Assembly (NCBI GenBank): GCA_021787365.1
Contig: JAJYMB010000031.1
Location: 56,042-120,041 of the forward strand
Direction of reading: 5' to 3'
DNA length: 64,000 nucleotides
Origin: Actinomycetes bacterium
GTDB taxonomy: Bacteria > Actinomycetota > Acidimicrobiia > Acidimicrobiales > Palsa-688
Shown in pieces: positions 12,022 to 20,629 of the stretch. Under the pieces are notes generated by a model that was given only the letters and a program-made list of their open reading frames with translations, was not told the DNA's origin and did no database searches. The position numbers and the translations under genes are program-made. Each line of letters starts with the position of its first letter. Position 1 is the first letter of the stretch.

Positions 12022-12605
12022 GGGCTGTCCCCCTTGGCCCTGGTCCCGGCCGCCCTGGCGGCGCCCTTGGCTTTCCCGCCGGCGGCCTTGGCTGCAGCGG
12101 TCCCGCGGTGGGCCCCCCGGGCACCGCCTCGGCGGGGGGGCGGGCCCCAGCTGAACACCGTGTGGGCGCGCACCACCGAGCCGAGCGGCAGGCGCACAGT
12201 CTGGGCGCCCTCCCCCTCGGCATCGACCAGGAGCTCGATCTCGCTGTCGTTCGCCCCTACCAACGTGCCCTCCAGGCGGCGCGAGCCGAGAACCGGCTCG
12301 GCCGTCTTCACGGCCACCCTTTGCCCGATGCAACGAGCGAAGTGCGGCGGCTGGCGCAGCCGGCGCTCCAGGCCCGGGCTCGACACCTCGAGCACGTAGC
12401 GCCCCGCCGGTACCAGGTCGTCGCGACTATCGAGCACCGCCGACACGGAGTGGCTCAGCTCCGAGATGGTGTCGAGGTCCACCCCGCCGGTGCGCTCCAC
12501 CAACACCCGCACGGAGGCACCAGAGCGCTCGACGTCCCAGATCTCGAGCCCGGCAGCCCTCACGGTAGGCGCAAGAGCCTCTGCGATCTGCTCCTCGGCG
12601 CCCAT
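12012..12605 (-). CDS. rimP: Ribosome maturation factor RimP
   Basis: RimP assists 30S assembly and stands first in the nusA operon. The sequence shows LEIWDVERSGASVRVLVER, VDLDTISELSHSVSAVLD and YVLEVSSPGLERRLR, which are the conserved blocks. ATG 12605 is preferred because AGGAGG lies immediately upstream; a TTG at 12626 is also in frame. The 197-residue product has an unusual Ala/Lys/Gly-rich basic tail of ~45 residues. Its stop overlaps the nusA start. Confidence 0.93.
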   Translation of the reverse strand: MGAEEQIAEALAPTVRAAGLEIWDVERSGASVRVLVERTGGVDLDTISELSHSVSAVLDSRDDLVPAGRYVLEVSSPGLERRLRQPPHFARCIGQRVAVKTAEPVLGSRRLEGTLVGANDSEIELLVDAEGEGAQTVRLPLGSVVRAHTVFSWGPPPRRGGARGAHRGTAAAKAAGGKAKGAARAAGTRAKGDSPWL

Positions 12606-12637
12606 CTCACCTCCTCCAGCGGTCAAGGTCCCTCAAA

Positions 12638-12675
12638 CAAAAACGTGGGCACCCTGCCACGCAGGACAGCCCACG
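12638..12675 (-). terminator. Intrinsic terminator downstream of ispG / upstream of rimP
   Basis: Read on the minus strand, CGTGGGC (12675-12669) pairs with GCCCACG (12650-12644), followed by TTTTTGTTT. An inner CCTG/CAGG pair sits in the loop. It would end ispG transcription and so separate the MEP/lipid block from the rimP-nusA-infB operon; it could also act as an attenuator for that operon. Confidence 0.8.
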
Positions 12676-12703
12676 CCACATCACCTTACGGTGAACGGCA
12701 CCA

Positions 12704-13948
12704 TTATAGCCGGCGGCCGCCGGCCCCGTCCCCGCTGCTCTCCAGCCGGCGCCGGATCAGGTCGACCCGGGACTCGCTCGAGTTGACGTCAGCGCCTTTG
12801 GCACCCAGAAGCTCCCTCCGGTCGTCTTCGGCCTGCTGGGCCGCGCCCTTGTCGGCGGCGGCCAGGCGGGCCTCGAAGCCCTCCTTCACGAGCTTCTCCG
12901 CCTCCTCGACCAGAGCCTCGACCATCTCGTCCTCGGGGACCACCCGGACGATCTCGCCCCTGATGAAGAGGTGCCCCCGGTGCTTGCCAGCTGCGATCCC
13001 GAGGTCGGCCGAGCGCGCCTCGCCGGGCCCGTTGACGACGCAGCCCATGACCGCCACCTGGAGCGGGATCTCCCGCGCCTCGAGAGCCGCTTGTGCCTCC
13101 TGGGCGACCCGGTACACGTCGATCTCGGCCCGGCCGCACGAGGGGCAGGCGATCAGGTCGACGTTCTTGCGCTCCCGGAGACCGAGCGCCTCGAGCAGGG
13201 TGCGCCCAGCCTTGGCCTCCTCCACTGGGTCGGTCGTGAGCGAGTAGCGGATGGTGTCGCCGATACCCTCCATGAGCAGGGTCCCGATCCCGGCGGTGCC
13301 CTTTATCACGCCGGCGGGAGGCGGCCCCGCCTCGGTGAGCCCGAGGTGGAGAGGGTGGTCGACCCGCTCCGCCAGCTGGCGGTAGGCCTCCACCATGAGC
13401 GGCACGCGCGACGCCTTCACTGAGATCTTGACGTCGTCGAAGCCGACCTCGGCGAACAGGCCGAGCTCTATCATGGCGGACTCGACGAGCGCCTCGGGCG
13501 TGATGCCGCCGTGCTTTTCGTACAGGCGCTTGTCGAGCGAGCCGGCATTGACGCCGATGCGCACCGGGATCCCCCGGTCCTTGCATTCGCGCGCCACGAG
13601 CTTGATCTCCTCGGGCTTACGCAGGTTGCCCGGGTTGAGCCGGAGGCAGTGGACTCCTGCTTCCAGGGCGGCGAGCGCCATCTCCACGTGGAAGTGGATG
13701 TCCGCGACGATCGGGACGGGGCTCCGCGGGACGATCCGGGCCAGGCCCTCGGCTGCCTCTTTCTCATTGCAGGTGCAGCGGACTATGTCGGCGCCGGCGG
13801 CTTTCAGGGCGTAAATCTGGGCCAGCGTGGCGTCCACGTCGGCGGTCTTGGTCGTGGTCATGGACTGCACACTCACGGGGGCGTCGCCGCCCACCGGCAC
13901 CCAGCCGACCATGATCTGGCGGGTCTTCCTGCGGGTATAGCGCTCCAC
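12704..13948 (-). CDS. ispG: 4-hydroxy-3-methylbut-2-en-1-yl diphosphate synthase (GcpE)
   Basis: This [4Fe-4S] enzyme carries out the penultimate step of the MEP isoprenoid pathway. The N-terminal TIM-barrel part (PVSVQSMTTTKTADVD, ADIHFH, LRLNPGN) and the C-terminal cluster-binding part (IACPSCGR; GCVVNGPGEA) are intact. The 414-residue length is normal apart from ~50 extra residues after the last conserved block. It lies downstream of dxr and the S2P protease, a common actinobacterial arrangement, and ends at a clear terminator. Confidence 0.97.
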   Translation of the reverse strand: MERYTRRKTRQIMVGWVPVGGDAPVSVQSMTTTKTADVDATLAQIYALKAAGADIVRCTCNEKEAAEGLARIVPRSPVPIVADIHFHVEMALAALEAGVHCLRLNPGNLRKPEEIKLVARECKDRGIPVRIGVNAGSLDKRLYEKHGGITPEALVESAMIELGLFAEVGFDDVKISVKASRVPLMVEAYRQLAERVDHPLHLGLTEAGPPPAGVIKGTAGIGTLLMEGIGDTIRYSLTTDPVEEAKAGRTLLEALGLRERKNVDLIACPSCGRAEIDVYRVAQEAQAALEAREIPLQVAVMGCVVNGPGEARSADLGIAAGKHRGHLFIRGEIVRVVPEDEMVEALVEEAEKLVKEGFEARLAAADKGAAQQAEDDRRELLGAKGADVNSSESRVDLIRRRLESSGDGAGGRRL

Positions 13949-13982
13949 GGGGCCCAGGTTAGCGCCGCAGCGCGACGAGGAT

Positions 13983-15254
13983 TTAGGAAAGGGCCTGGCG
14001 CAAGTCCATGAAGACCGCGGTGACGCCGTAGAAGAGTATGAGCGCCAAAGCGGCGTAGATCACCGGCGCCAGCTTGTTGACGTCGGCGTGGTAGGGGCGT
14101 CCCGAACGCAGGCTCCGCACCTTCTCGTACAGCGCGATCGCCACGTGGCCCCCGTCGAGGGGCAGCAGCGGGACCATATTGAAAACACCGACGAAGATAT
14201 TGATGACTATCAGCAGCCAGAGCACGTAAGAGAGGCCCACCTGGGCCGTCTGGTGGGCGAGCTCCACGACGCCGACCGGCGACACGAACCGCACCGCGTG
14301 CGGGCTGTCGGCCGCCTTTTGGCTCTCGAGCATCTTGGCGTAGCCCGAAACGTTGCCCACCACCCTGCCCACGTTGGACACCGAGCTCACGACCGTCGAA
14401 CCAAAGGCCGTTCCGGCGTGCTCGACACTGCCGAAGAAGGAAAAGCGCGTCGCCCCTCCCTGGACGCCGAGCAAACCCGTGGGCTTGGAGTAAAGAGGCG
14501 CACTGGAACCCGCCAAGCTGACCTTGGCGCCGTTGGCCAGCACTACAGGGACCGTTGACACCTTCCCGTGGTGCTCGAAGGTGAGGCTGACCTTGTCCCC
14601 GGGCCTCGCCTTGATGTACGCCGTCATGGCGTACCAACTGGAGAAATGACGGCCGTTGACCGCCAGGATGCGGTCACCGGGCCTGAGCCCCGCCACCTCG
14701 GCAGGGCTCTTCGAGTGGGCAAAGCCGTCCACGGCCGCTATCGGGTTGGTGGCAGGAGGGGTGACGAAGGTCCCCATGTCGCCCGGCCCGACGAACAGCA
14801 CGAACAGCATCAAAAAGGCCAGCAGGAAATGCACCAACGAGCCGGCGCTCGCCACCGCCACGCGCTTCCAGGTGACCTGGTTGCGGTACGCCCGGGGCTC
14901 GTCCTCAGCCTTTACCTCCTCGGCGCTGGTCATCCCCGTTATACGGCAATAGCCCCCCAAGGGCAGTGCCTTCACGCCGTAGGTCGTCTCGCCCTTTTTC
15001 ACCGACCAGAGCCGGGGGCCGAACCCGAAGAAAAACTCCGTCACCTGCATGCCCGAGAGCTTGGCCACGACGAAGTGGCCCAGTTCGTGGAGCACGACTA
15101 TCACCACGAGCGCCAGCACGACGAGCACGGTGGCGAGCGCCCCAAACAGGTCCGCCACGACCAAACCGCCCGCCACCACGAGCCCCAAGCGGATGAGCGC
15201 GCCCCTCTGCTCGCGCTCTTCCCCGTTACGCACGCGCTGTTGTTGGTCAAGCAC
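13983..15254 (-). CDS. Site-2 intramembrane metalloprotease (RseP/Rip1 family)
   Basis: This 423-residue M50 protease cuts transmembrane segments of membrane regulators. The zinc site HELGH lies in the first core transmembrane helix and LDGGH near the C-terminus; a PDZ domain with GLRPGDRILAVNGR lies between. At least four membrane segments are visible. The GTG start at 15254 overlaps the dxr stop by eight bases, so co-translation is likely. The substrate is unknown from sequence; in mycobacteria the homolog cleaves anti-sigma factors. Confidence 0.93.
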   Translation of the reverse strand: MLDQQQRVRNGEEREQRGALIRLGLVVAGGLVVADLFGALATVLVVLALVVIVVLHELGHFVVAKLSGMQVTEFFFGFGPRLWSVKKGETTYGVKALPLGGYCRITGMTSAEEVKAEDEPRAYRNQVTWKRVAVASAGSLVHFLLAFLMLFVLFVGPGDMGTFVTPPATNPIAAVDGFAHSKSPAEVAGLRPGDRILAVNGRHFSSWYAMTAYIKARPGDKVSLTFEHHGKVSTVPVVLANGAKVSLAGSSAPLYSKPTGLLGVQGGATRFSFFGSVEHAGTAFGSTVVSSVSNVGRVVGNVSGYAKMLESQKAADSPHAVRFVSPVGVVELAHQTAQVGLSYVLWLLIVINIFVGVFNMVPLLPLDGGHVAIALYEKVRSLRSGRPYHADVNKLAPVIYAALALILFYGVTAVFMDLRQALS

Positions 15255-16449
15255 GCGCGGCCCCGCTCAGTTTGCTCACGTGCTCGAGAGCCAGCGCGCG
15301 GCCCTCGGCGTCGGCCGCCAGCACGTCGGCCAGGTCCCGGGGATCGCTGGCCACGTGGCAGCCCATGGCGTGTTCCACAACAGCCGGTATATCGGCCCAA
15401 CGTAAACCGTGCCTTAGAAAACCTTCTACGGCCACCTCGTTGGCACCGTTGAGGCACGCCGGTGCCGTGCCCCCCCGACGGCCGGCCTCGTAGGCGAGGC
15501 CCAGGCACGGGAAAGCCGCCAAGTCGGGCGCCTCGAAGTCGAGGTGCCCGAGCGCGCTCCAATCGATCGCACCGAACGCGGCCGCCATACGCTCAGGGTA
15601 GGTGAGGGCGTAGCCAATCGGGAGGCGCATGTCCGGCATCGAGAGCTGGGCGATCGTGGCCCCGTCGCTCATCTCGGCCATCGAGTGGACGACTGACTGG
15701 GGGTGGACGACCACCTCTATCTGGTCATAAGGGACGCCGAAGAGCAGGTGCGCCTCGATGACCTCGAGGCCCTTGTTCATGAGCGTCGAACTGTCGACGG
15801 TGATCTTCGGGCCCATCTTCCAGGTGGGGTGGGCGAGGGCGTCGTCGACTGAGACAGTGGCCAGTTCTTCCCGGGAGCGGCCCCTGAAGGGCCCACCCGA
15901 AGCCGTGACCACGAGGCGCCGCAGCGCCGCCGGCGGGCCTGTCGGAGGGCCGGCTCCGGCCATTCCGGCCGCGGCCAGGCACTGGTGGAGAGCGCAGTGC
16001 TCCGAGTCGACCGGGAGCAGTTCGGCGCCCGGCGTGCGCCTCGCCCGCTGCACGACCGGACCCCCCGCCACGAGCGATTCTTTGTTGGCCAGGGCCAGCC
16101 GCCGGCCCGTCTCCAAGGCAGCCAGCGTCACGGGGAGCCCGGCAAAGCCGACGACCGCGTTGAGCACGATGTCGGCCCCCCGTGCCAGTTCGGCGAGGGC
16201 ACCCTCGCCGGCCAGGACCTCCGTGCCCGGAGGCACGAGCGCCTCGAGCACGCCGGCTTTGGACTCGTCGGCTAGCGCGACCCGGGCCGGCCGCCACTCC
16301 CGGGCCTGGGCCGCCAACATCTCGACCGACGAACCCGCGCCCAGGGCCACGACTTCGAAGCGGCCTCCCGCAGCGCGCACTACATCGAGGGCCTGCGTAC
16401 CGATCGAACCGGTGCTACCGGCAATGCAAAGCGTCCGCGTCGCGCTCAC
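15247..16449 (-). CDS. dxr: 1-deoxy-D-xylulose 5-phosphate reductoisomerase
   Basis: Dxr makes MEP from DXP using NADPH, the first committed step of the MEP pathway. The NADPH site CIAGSTGSIGTQALDVV starts at residue 7; ALANKESLVAGG, PVDSEHCALHQCL and GPKITVDSSTLMNKGLEVIE are catalytic and metal-binding blocks. GTG 16449 is chosen because it begins just before the nucleotide-binding motif, eight bases after the cdsA stop. The 400-residue length fits the family. An extra Ala/Pro/Gly segment separates the SEH block from the next core strand. Confidence 0.96.
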   Translation of the reverse strand: MSATRTLCIAGSTGSIGTQALDVVRAAGGRFEVVALGAGSSVEMLAAQAREWRPARVALADESKAGVLEALVPPGTEVLAGEGALAELARGADIVLNAVVGFAGLPVTLAALETGRRLALANKESLVAGGPVVQRARRTPGAELLPVDSEHCALHQCLAAAGMAGAGPPTGPPAALRRLVVTASGGPFRGRSREELATVSVDDALAHPTWKMGPKITVDSSTLMNKGLEVIEAHLLFGVPYDQIEVVVHPQSVVHSMAEMSDGATIAQLSMPDMRLPIGYALTYPERMAAAFGAIDWSALGHLDFEAPDLAAFPCLGLAYEAGRRGGTAPACLNGANEVAVEGFLRHGLRWADIPAVVEHAMGCHVASDPRDLADVLAADAEGRALALEHVSKLSGAARA

Positions 16450-16457
16450 CCGAGCGT

Positions 16458-18434
16458 TCAGCCGGCGAGGTGGAGGGCGATGGCCAAGAAATAGACGGCG
16501 GGGAGCACGAACAGCATCGAGTCGAAGCGGTCGAGGAGGCCCCCGTGGCCCGGCAGGAGCACCCCGGAGTCCTTCAAGTGCAGGTCGCGCTTCACCATCG
16601 ACTGCACGAGGTCGCCTACGGGCGCCGCTATGGCTATCACGACCCCTAGCTCGACCCCGTGGCGCAGGCCACCCCAGGGCGCCAGCTCGTGGCCGATCAC
16701 CGCTCCCACTATCACTGCCACTATGGCGCCGGCGATAACGCCTTCCCAGGTCTTGCCGGGGCTCGTGTGCGGGGCCAGGTGGTGGGTCCCGATGCGGCTG
16801 CCCGCGAACCAGGCGGCTATGTCGCAAGCCACCGTCGGCACGACCGCACCGAGGAAGAGGTGGCTGCCCTTGTGCGCAGCGAGCAGCAGCCCGGCGAAGG
16901 AACCAAGGATGCCCACCCACGAAAAGACGAGGAACGTCACCGCGGCATTGACGACAGGGCGCGCCTCGACGACGCGGGCAAGGTACCAGACGAACGAGGC
17001 GACCAGCACTACTGTCACCACTACGGTCAAACCGGCCGTGCCCTTCCAGTACGCGGCCAGCACCGCCCCGGCCGCACCAAGGCCGCCCACGAGCGTGGCT
17101 GGACGGAAGCCGACCTCCTGGACCATGGAGAACGCCTCGAGCGCGCAGCCGAGGACCGCCACCGCCGAGAGGACGAGCAGCGCCACGGGACCGATCAGGT
17201 AGCAGACCACGAAGAGGGCAATCAGCCCGGCACCGGTCACCACGGCCGCGCCCACGTTGCGCCCCGGGCCGCCAAGGCTAGCGTCGGCGTAGGCGTCGTA
17301 CGGCGCCTGTGGGCGCCCGGACACCTTGGGCCCCGGCCCCATGACCTGCCCTCCGTTGGCGGCGGCCGGCGCGCCCCGGGCCGATCGCTCGCCGGGGCTC
17401 GCTAGGCGCGGCTCCCCAGCGCCCCGGCGAGCTGCCCCTCTAGTGCCCTGACGCGGTTCGGGGCCCTGACGCGGTTCGGGGCCCTGGAGAGCCTCGGGAA
17501 CGCTGTCTTGGCCGGGCGGCTCGACCTCGCCTGGCTCTCCCCCGAGAGGCTGGCTGGCCGCCAGCGTGGGAGGGAACACGTCGAGGGCGGGCGCGCCCGC
17601 CTCCCCACCCTGCGAGCCGGGCCCCGAGACCACACCGCCCCTTTCCGCTGCGCTCACTTCGGCTGGCGGCCCGGGCGCTTGCGCACCCGTCGGGCCGGTG
17701 CGCTGGGACCGCTCACGTTCGAGGCGATCGAAATCCTCGTCGAAGGAAAACGGGTCGCCGGTGGTTTCCTCAGACAACGAAACATCGTCGTCGTCAGCGA
17801 GCTCCTCGACACCTGGCCCGTTTGACCAGGCGTTGACATCGTCTCGCCAGTGCAGGCCCCGAGAACCGAGGAGGCGCCAAGCCTGCATCGCGTCGTCTTC
17901 CTCTGGCCCAGCGAGAGCGCGGGGCACCTCTCCGGTGGGCGGGTCCGCCCAATGCGGCAGTTCCGTACCCTCTCCTCGGCTCATGGTCTCTGTGAGCACC
18001 GCCGGCAAACGAGCCGGTGGCACAACCTCGCGAATGTACTCCATCTCACGTCGCTCGTCCGCGATGGGTACCCTCGCCTCCCCGCCCAGGCCACCCAACC
18101 ACCCCTCGCCGGGGCGATGCCTCGAGATGCCCGAGATGCCTGAGGTCCCTGAGAGGCCGGCGGGGCCTGAGAGGCCGGCGGGGCCGGTCCCGGGGTAAGT
18201 CGGGGCCCCGGGGTAAGTCGTTACACCGGGGTCAGTCGGGGCCCCGGGGTAAGTCGTTACACCGGGGTCAGTCGGGGCCCCCGGGTCGTAGTAGGCCGGC
18301 ACGCCGGCACCACCCCAACCCCCCGGCTCGATCGCCTGGGGGCCCGGTTCGGGTGCCAGTTCGGGTGCCAGTTCGGGTGCCAGTTCGGGTGAAGGCACGA
18401 CGCGCGCCCAGGCTTTAGCCCGCAGTAAGCGCAA
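16458..18434 (-). CDS. cdsA: Phosphatidate cytidylyltransferase with ~390-residue low-complexity N-terminal region
   Basis: The C-terminal ~265 residues are a multi-spanning CDP-diacylglycerol synthase, ending in SPGKTWEG and GDLVQSMVKRDLHLKDSG, then LLDRFDSMLF. It makes CDP-diacylglycerol for phospholipid synthesis. The open frame extends far upstream through Pro/Gly/acidic sequence with several short tandem repeats. The start is uncertain: TTG 18434 gives 658 residues, while ATG 17342 gives ~294, the normal CdsA size. The stretch before 17342 (an acidic run with DDDD and many Glu) looks coded rather than random, so I keep the long form with reservation. Confidence 0.85.
   Translation of the reverse strand: MRLLRAKAWARVVPSPELAPELAPELAPEPGPQAIEPGGWGGAGVPAYYDPGAPTDPGVTTYPGAPTDPGVTTYPGAPTYPGTGPAGLSGPAGLSGTSGISGISRHRPGEGWLGGLGGEARVPIADERREMEYIREVVPPARLPAVLTETMSRGEGTELPHWADPPTGEVPRALAGPEEDDAMQAWRLLGSRGLHWRDDVNAWSNGPGVEELADDDDVSLSEETTGDPFSFDEDFDRLERERSQRTGPTGAQAPGPPAEVSAAERGGVVSGPGSQGGEAGAPALDVFPPTLAASQPLGGEPGEVEPPGQDSVPEALQGPEPRQGPEPRQGTRGAARRGAGEPRLASPGERSARGAPAAANGGQVMGPGPKVSGRPQAPYDAYADASLGGPGRNVGAAVVTGAGLIALFVVCYLIGPVALLVLSAVAVLGCALEAFSMVQEVGFRPATLVGGLGAAGAVLAAYWKGTAGLTVVVTVVLVASFVWYLARVVEARPVVNAAVTFLVFSWVGILGSFAGLLLAAHKGSHLFLGAVVPTVACDIAAWFAGSRIGTHHLAPHTSPGKTWEGVIAGAIVAVIVGAVIGHELAPWGGLRHGVELGVVIAIAAPVGDLVQSMVKRDLHLKDSGVLLPGHGGLLDRFDSMLFVLPAVYFLAIALHLAG
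17445..17486. repeat. 18-bp tandem repeat (2.3 copies) in the cdsA N-terminal region
   Basis: GCCCTGACGCGGTTCGGG occurs at 17445 and 17463 and then partially; on the minus strand it encodes a PEPRQG repeat. Confidence 0.9.
18150..18185. repeat. 18-bp tandem repeat x2 in the cdsA N-terminal region
   Basis: TGAGAGGCCGGCGGGGCC occurs at 18150 and 18168, encoding GPAGLS-type hexamers. Confidence 0.9.
18199..18287. repeat. 36-bp tandem repeat (2 copies plus partial) in the cdsA N-terminal region
   Basis: Units starting GTCGGGGCCCCGGGGTAAGT begin at 18199 and 18235, with a partial third at 18271. They encode a 12-residue GAPTDPGVTTYP repeat. Confidence 0.93.
18347..18394. repeat. 12-bp tandem repeat (3 copies plus partial) in the cdsA N-terminal region
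   Basis: GTTCGGGTGCCA at 18347, 18359 and 18371, plus a partial copy at 18383, encodes PELAPELA-type tetramers. Confidence 0.93.
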
Positions 18435-18456
18435 CAGCGTCTCCTCGGCTCGAGGC

Positions 18457-18498
18457 CCAGTACGGGACTACCAGTACGGGACTACCAGTACGGGACTA
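18457..18498. repeat. 14-bp tandem repeat x3 overlapping the frr stop codon
   Basis: CCAGTACGGGACTA occurs three times without interruption. The stop codon of frr (TAG, 18498-18496 on the minus strand) is formed by the last three bases of the rightmost copy. The rest lies between frr and cdsA. Confidence 0.95.
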
Positions 18499-19071
18499 AT
18501 CGTGGAGGAGTTCCTGCTCTTTGTGGGCGAGCACGCGGTCGATCTCGGCGGTCTGGTCATGGGTGAGCTTGTCCAGCTCCCTTTCGGCCCGCTCGAGCTC
18601 GTCGGATGACAGCTCGCCGTCACGCTCCAGGCCCTCGAGCTCTTTGCGCGCGTTGCGGCGCGCGTTGCGCACGGCAACCCTGCCCTCCTCCGCCTTGTGG
18701 TGGACAACCTTCACCAGTTCCTTGCGGCGCTCCTCGGTGAGCACGGGGAACACCAGCCGCACGACGGAACCGTCGTTGCTGGGCATCACCCCGAGGTCCG
18801 AGGACATGAGGGCCTTTTCGATCGCCTTCAAGACCGCGGGGCTCTTGTCGTAAGGGGTGATCACGAGGACCCTGGCTTCGGGCACGTGGAACCCGGCCAG
18901 CTGCTGCAGCGGCACCTCGGCCCCGTAGTACTCGACCTTCAACTTCTCGACGAGGCCCGGGGCAGCACGGCCAGTGCGAATGGCAGCGAACTCGCCCTTG
19001 GTGTGCTCCACCGCCCGGGACATCCGGTCCCGGCAGTCCTCGATAGCAACGTCTACGAGAGTGCCTGCCAT
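18496..19071 (-). CDS. frr: Ribosome recycling factor
   Basis: RRF splits post-termination ribosomes together with EF-G. The 191-residue protein shows EHTKGEFAAIRTGRAAPGLV, EYYGAEVPLQQLAGFHVPEA and PVLTEERRKELVK, all classic RRF blocks. ATG 19071 overlaps the pyrH stop (TGATG), so the two are coupled. The stop codon lies inside a 14-bp tandem repeat. Confidence 0.97.
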   Translation of the reverse strand: MAGTLVDVAIEDCRDRMSRAVEHTKGEFAAIRTGRAAPGLVEKLKVEYYGAEVPLQQLAGFHVPEARVLVITPYDKSPAVLKAIEKALMSSDLGVMPSNDGSVVRLVFPVLTEERRKELVKVVHHKAEEGRVAVRNARRNARKELEGLERDGELSSDELERAERELDKLTHDQTAEIDRVLAHKEQELLHD

Positions 19072-19802
19072 CAGTGGATAAGCGTACCTATCTCCTCGCC
19101 GGCCAAGGCGCTGCGCAAGTTGCCCACTTTCCCGATGCTGAAGTACAGGATCGGTAGCGAGTTCTCCTTGCACAGCGTGATGCCGGTCAGGTCCATGGCC
19201 CGGAGGTCCTTTTCGAGCACCTCCGAATAGCCGATCTCGTGCAACAACAGCGCGGTCGGGTCCACCCGCGGGTCGGCAGTGTAGACGCCGTCGACGTCCC
19301 CGTGGGTCCCCTTCAAGAGGATGTCGGCACCGATCTCGACCGCCCGCAGCGCCCCCGCCGTGTCGGTGGTGAAAAACGGGTTGCCCGTCCCCGCTGCGAA
19401 CAACACCACCCTGCCTTTTTCGAGGTGGCGGATGGCGCGGAGACGGATGTAGGGCTCGGCCAGCTCAGACATGCCTATTGCCGTCTGCACGCGCGTCGGC
19501 TGGCCCTGGCGCTCGAGGGCGTCACGAAGAGCGAGCGCGTTGATGACGGTAGCGAGCATCCCCATGTAGTCGGCCGTGGCCCGGTCCATGCCGCTCGCCG
19601 AGCCGGTGGCCCCACGCCAGATGTTGCCGCCGCCGACCACTATCGCGATCTCCGTGCCGAACTCGGCGCGCGCGTTGGCCACCTCGCGGGCCAAGCGTTC
19701 GACGACGCGCCCGTCGATCACCTCGTCCGCGGCGTCGCTCGCCAAGGCCTCACCCGAGATCTTGAGCACGACGCGCGCCCAGGGCGCGCCCGGCCGGCCC
19801 AC
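19071..19802 (-). CDS. pyrH: Uridylate kinase
   Basis: This 243-residue hexameric UMP kinase phosphorylates UMP to UDP. It shows VVLKISGEALA, IVVGGGNIWRG, GMLATVINALAL and AAGTGNPFFTTDTAGALRAV, the conserved nucleotide and UMP binding segments. It sits between tsf (3 bp upstream) and frr (overlapping), the standard tsf-pyrH-frr order. Confidence 0.97.
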   Translation of the reverse strand: MGRPGAPWARVVLKISGEALASDAADEVIDGRVVERLAREVANARAEFGTEIAIVVGGGNIWRGATGSASGMDRATADYMGMLATVINALALRDALERQGQPTRVQTAIGMSELAEPYIRLRAIRHLEKGRVVLFAAGTGNPFFTTDTAGALRAVEIGADILLKGTHGDVDGVYTADPRVDPTALLLHEIGYSEVLEKDLRAMDLTGITLCKENSLPILYFSIGKVGNLRSALAGEEIGTLIH

Positions 19803-19805
19803 GGC

Positions 19806-20615
19806 TCAGCTGCCGATCAGGACCTGGGAGAAGCGCACGATCGTCGCTTTGCCGAGGACCTGGGCGACCGTACGCTTGTCGTCCTTGGCGAAGGGCTGCT
19901 CGAGCAGCACCCCGCCTGGCATGCGCTTGTACCAGGCGGCCAACCGGCCCTCAACGATCTTCTGAAGCGCGGCCTCCGGCTTCCCCTCGCGGCGAGTCTC
20001 TGCCTCGAGAGTCTCGCGTTCGGCGCGGACCTCCTCGTCGGGGACGTCTTCCCGGACGAGGTACTTGGGCCTCCCGAAGGCTATGTGGACCGCTATGTCG
20101 TGGGCGAGCTCCTCGTCCCCGCCGGCCACCTCCACGATCACCCCGTTGACCCCTCGGTCGTTTTGTACGTGGAGGTACGAGCCGAGGGCGTTACCGGGGG
20201 CAGCTTGGAAACGGACGACGTCACCGAGCTGGACGTTTTCACGTGTCGCGATGTTGAGGTCCTCGATGGCGGCCTTGCGCTGGTCCACCGCCTCCTCGCC
20301 CTCGGCGGCGACGAGAGCGGCCAGGTCGTTGACGAGGTTGACGAAGTCGGGGCTCTTGGCCGAAAAGTCGGTCTCTGCCCGTAGCTGGACCAGCGCCATG
20401 GCGTTGGCGTTCCGGTCGTAGGAAACGGCAACCGCGCCCTCGGCGCTCTCGCGGCCCGCACGCTCGGCGGCCTTGCCGAGCCCTCGCTCGCGCAACCACT
20501 TGGCGGCCTCTTGGGGGTCGCCGCCGCTCTCGGTGAGCGCGCGCTTCGCGTCGAGCATGCCGGCGCCGGTCAGGTTGCGCAGCGCTTGGACGTCCTTGGC
20601 AGTGAACTCTGGCAT
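19806..20615 (-). CDS. tsf: Elongation factor Ts
   Basis: EF-Ts exchanges GDP for GTP on EF-Tu. The UBA-like N-terminus (VQALRNLTGAGMLDAKRAL) and the core TDFSAKSPDFVNLVNDLAA, carrying the invariant TDF element that contacts EF-Tu, are present. The 269-residue length is normal for a bacterial EF-Ts. It lies 14 bp after rpsB, as in most bacteria. Confidence 0.97.
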   Translation of the reverse strand: MPEFTAKDVQALRNLTGAGMLDAKRALTESGGDPQEAAKWLRERGLGKAAERAGRESAEGAVAVSYDRNANAMALVQLRAETDFSAKSPDFVNLVNDLAALVAAEGEEAVDQRKAAIEDLNIATRENVQLGDVVRFQAAPGNALGSYLHVQNDRGVNGVIVEVAGGDEELAHDIAVHIAFGRPKYLVREDVPDEEVRAERETLEAETRREGKPEAALQKIVEGRLAAWYKRMPGGVLLEQPFAKDDKRTVAQVLGKATIVRFSQVLIGS

Positions 20616-20629
20616 GGTGGGCTCCTAAC

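Noticed and set aside
12022..12333. Upstream extension of nusA
   Set aside because: It overlaps rimP in another frame and encodes Arg/Gly noise. The conserved NusA start is MAMKDNLAFLEAL.
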